From the NCBI GenBank assembly GCA_022360075.1, contig JAKSDN010000379.1, positions 1 to 8,179 on the forward strand: a stretch of DNA of 8,179 nucleotides, written 5' to 3'. This document shows, in pieces, positions 7,013-8,179 of the stretch. The DNA comes from Kiloniellales bacterium. GTDB lineage: Bacteria > Pseudomonadota > Alphaproteobacteria > Kiloniellales > JAKSDN01. How positions within the stretch are numbered: the first letter of the stretch is position 1; every line of letters starts with the position of its first letter. Position numbers and translations under genes: made by a program. Under the pieces are notes generated by a model that was given only the letters and a program-made list of their open reading frames with translations, had not been told where the DNA came from and made no database searches.

Positions 7013-7930
7013 ATGGCAGACGGCCTCGCCATCGGCACGGTGACCGCGCGCCGGCGCGGGACGATGATCGCTCTCGCGCTGGCCGCGATCGCCATCTGGG
7101 CCGGCACGCCGGCGGTGACCAAGCTCGCCGTCGGCGCGCTCGACGCCCTGGCCGTGGGCGCGCTGCGCACCCTGATCGCGGCGGCCGTTGCCTTGCCGCT
7201 GGTGTTTCTGGCCGGCCTCCGCCCGCCGCGCAGCCCGGCGGGGCGCGTCTTTCTCGCGGTCTCCGGCATCAGCGGCTTTGCCCTCTTTCCCGTCCTGTTC
7301 AGCTTCGGCGTCGCGCGCACCAGCGCCGGGCACAGCGCGCTGATCCTCGCCGTCCTGCCGATCTTCACGGGCTTCATCGCCGCCTTGCTGGAGCGGCGCC
7401 GGCCGGTCGGCCGCTGGTGGGCGGGCGCCGCGATCGCCTTGGTCGGAACCTATCTGCTGGTCGATGCACGTTTCGGCCTCGCCGGCGCCGGGGCGACACT
7501 GGAGGGCGACCTGATCGTTCTGCTGTCCTGCATCTTCGCCTCGAGCGGCTACGTCGCGGGTGCCCGCGCCGCCCGCGAGGTCAGCGCCTGGGCTGTCTCG
7601 CTCTGGGGCCTCATCATCGGCGCGCTCGTCCTGCTGCCCCTCGTGGCGCTCTCCGTGCCGCTGGCCCCCTTCTTGGACGCCGGCTGGCCGGTCTGGACGG
7701 CGCTGTTCTATCTCGCCGTGATCGTCTCGATCGTCGGCTACGCGGCCTGGTACCGGGCGCTGGCGCTCGACGACATCGGGCGCACCGGCCTTCTGCAGTT
7801 CGTCCAGCCGCTATTCTCCGTGGTCATCGCCGTGCTCCTGCTGGGCGAGACGGTGACCTGGTCGATGGCGCTCTCGGGTCTGGTGATCCTGTTCGGCGTC
7901 GCGCTGGTGCAGTTTCGGCGCCGACTCTAA
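7013..7930 (+). CDS. EamA-family (drug/metabolite transporter superfamily) permease
   Basis: The 305-residue product is an inner-membrane protein with two EamA repeats (about 18-150 and 166-302), consistent with the usual ten membrane helices. The second repeat ends with PLFSVVIAVLLLGETVTW, including the characteristic LGE, and the first has the related PIFTGFIAALLERRRP. The basic N-terminus (ARRR, 12-15) and C-terminus (FRRRL) fit the positive-inside rule with both ends cytoplasmic. EamA proteins usually export amino acids or other small metabolites, but substrates are not predictable from sequence. The start is uncertain: ATG 7013, 7 bp after the DUF1127 stop, is chosen for coupling, but no good ribosome site is seen; ATG 7064 (just before the first helix) is an alternative. 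Pairing of MocR regulators with divergent EamA permeases is, as I recall, common and suggests the permease handles the inducer or a product. Confidence 0.9.
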   Translation: MADGLAIGTVTARRRGTMIALALAAIAIWAGTPAVTKLAVGALDALAVGALRTLIAAAVALPLVFLAGLRPPRSPAGRVFLAVSGISGFALFPVLFSFGVARTSAGHSALILAVLPIFTGFIAALLERRRPVGRWWAGAAIALVGTYLLVDARFGLAGAGATLEGDLIVLLSCIFASSGYVAGARAAREVSAWAVSLWGLIIGALVLLPLVALSVPLAPFLDAGWPVWTALFYLAVIVSIVGYAAWYRALALDDIGRTGLLQFVQPLFSVVIAVLLLGETVTWSMALSGLVILFGVALVQFRRRL

Positions 7931-7954
7931 GCTTCCAAGCACTGTGAGGTCCCC

Positions 7955-8179
7955 ATGACGAGACAGATCCCGATCTATCAGGTCGATGCCTTCGCCGACC
8001 GGCTCTTCGCCGGCAACCCGGCGGCCGTCTGTCCGCTTGAGGACTGGCTGCCCGACGCGCTGCTGCAGGCCATCGCTTCGGAGAACAACCTCTCCGAGAC
8101 CGCCTTCCTGGTGCGCCGGGACAGCGACTACGAGCTGCGCTGGTTCACCCCGGTCTACGAGGTCGATCTCTGCGGCCAC
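7955..8179 (+). CDS. PhzF-family protein (isomerase/epimerase-like), N-terminal part; 3' end outside window
   Basis: The gene starts at ATG 7955 with GAGG at 7946-7949 and runs in frame off the window; 75 residues are present. The sequence is typical of PhzF: YQVDAFADRLFAGNPAAVC (8-26), ENNLSETAF (43-51) with Glu48 in the place of the catalytic acid of PhzF, and RWFTPVYEVDLCGH (62-75). The family shares the diaminopimelate-epimerase fold. PhzF itself isomerises a phenazine precursor, but most relatives have no known substrate, and nothing nearby indicates phenazine synthesis. It follows the EamA gene by 24 bp and is likely the third gene of the operon, so it may act on the compound exported or sensed. 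Confidence 0.93.
   Translation, partial: MTRQIPIYQVDAFADRLFAGNPAAVCPLEDWLPDALLQAIASENNLSETAFLVRRDSDYELRWFTPVYEVDLCGH

Overview
The window looks like chromosomal core DNA of a high-GC alphaproteobacterium, probably Rhodospirillales-like. This is inferred from the ftsH-folP-glmM order, a folP with a long N-terminal extension, a DUF1127 gene, and a palindromic dispersed repeat of the type I associate with alphaproteobacterial genomes. No RNA genes, insertion sequences, CRISPR arrays or phage genes were seen.

Positions 1-3580 hold a rightward housekeeping block. It starts with the 3' part of ftsH (membrane AAA+ zinc protease), followed by folP (dihydropteroate synthase) and glmM (phosphoglucosamine mutase). 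The 68-bp ftsH-folP gap shows only a weak GC hairpin. The 133-bp folP-glmM gap is AT-rich and carries a perfect 11-bp tandem repeat just upstream of a -10-like hexamer, so glmM may have its own activator-dependent promoter.

Positions 3581-3912 are a 332-bp non-coding gap packed with potential hairpins. The main one is an inverted repeat of two hairpin arms (3694-3725 and 3779-3810). Next come thiD (HMP/HMP-P kinase of thiamine synthesis) and, 19 bp later, a small unrecognised lipoprotein gene. Both point right.

From 5273 to the end lies a separate module. A leftward MocR-type regulator (GntR winged helix fused to a type I aminotransferase domain) is divergent from three closely spaced rightward genes: a DUF1127 small protein, an EamA/DMT 10-TM transporter, and the first 75 codons of a PhzF-family protein. 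The 95-bp divergent region is AT-rich. It has a good sigma-70-like promoter for the regulator, a perfect TATAAT facing the transporter side, and repeated TTGTC(A) motifs in both orientations, three of them spaced by exact multiples of 11 bp. The simplest reading is a PLP- or amino-compound-responsive regulator controlling itself and an export/metabolism operon. The ligand cannot be read from the sequence.

Nothing here is a clearly new large system. The parts most worth a second look are the divergent control region, the covarying palindromic repeat, and the tandem repeat before glmM.
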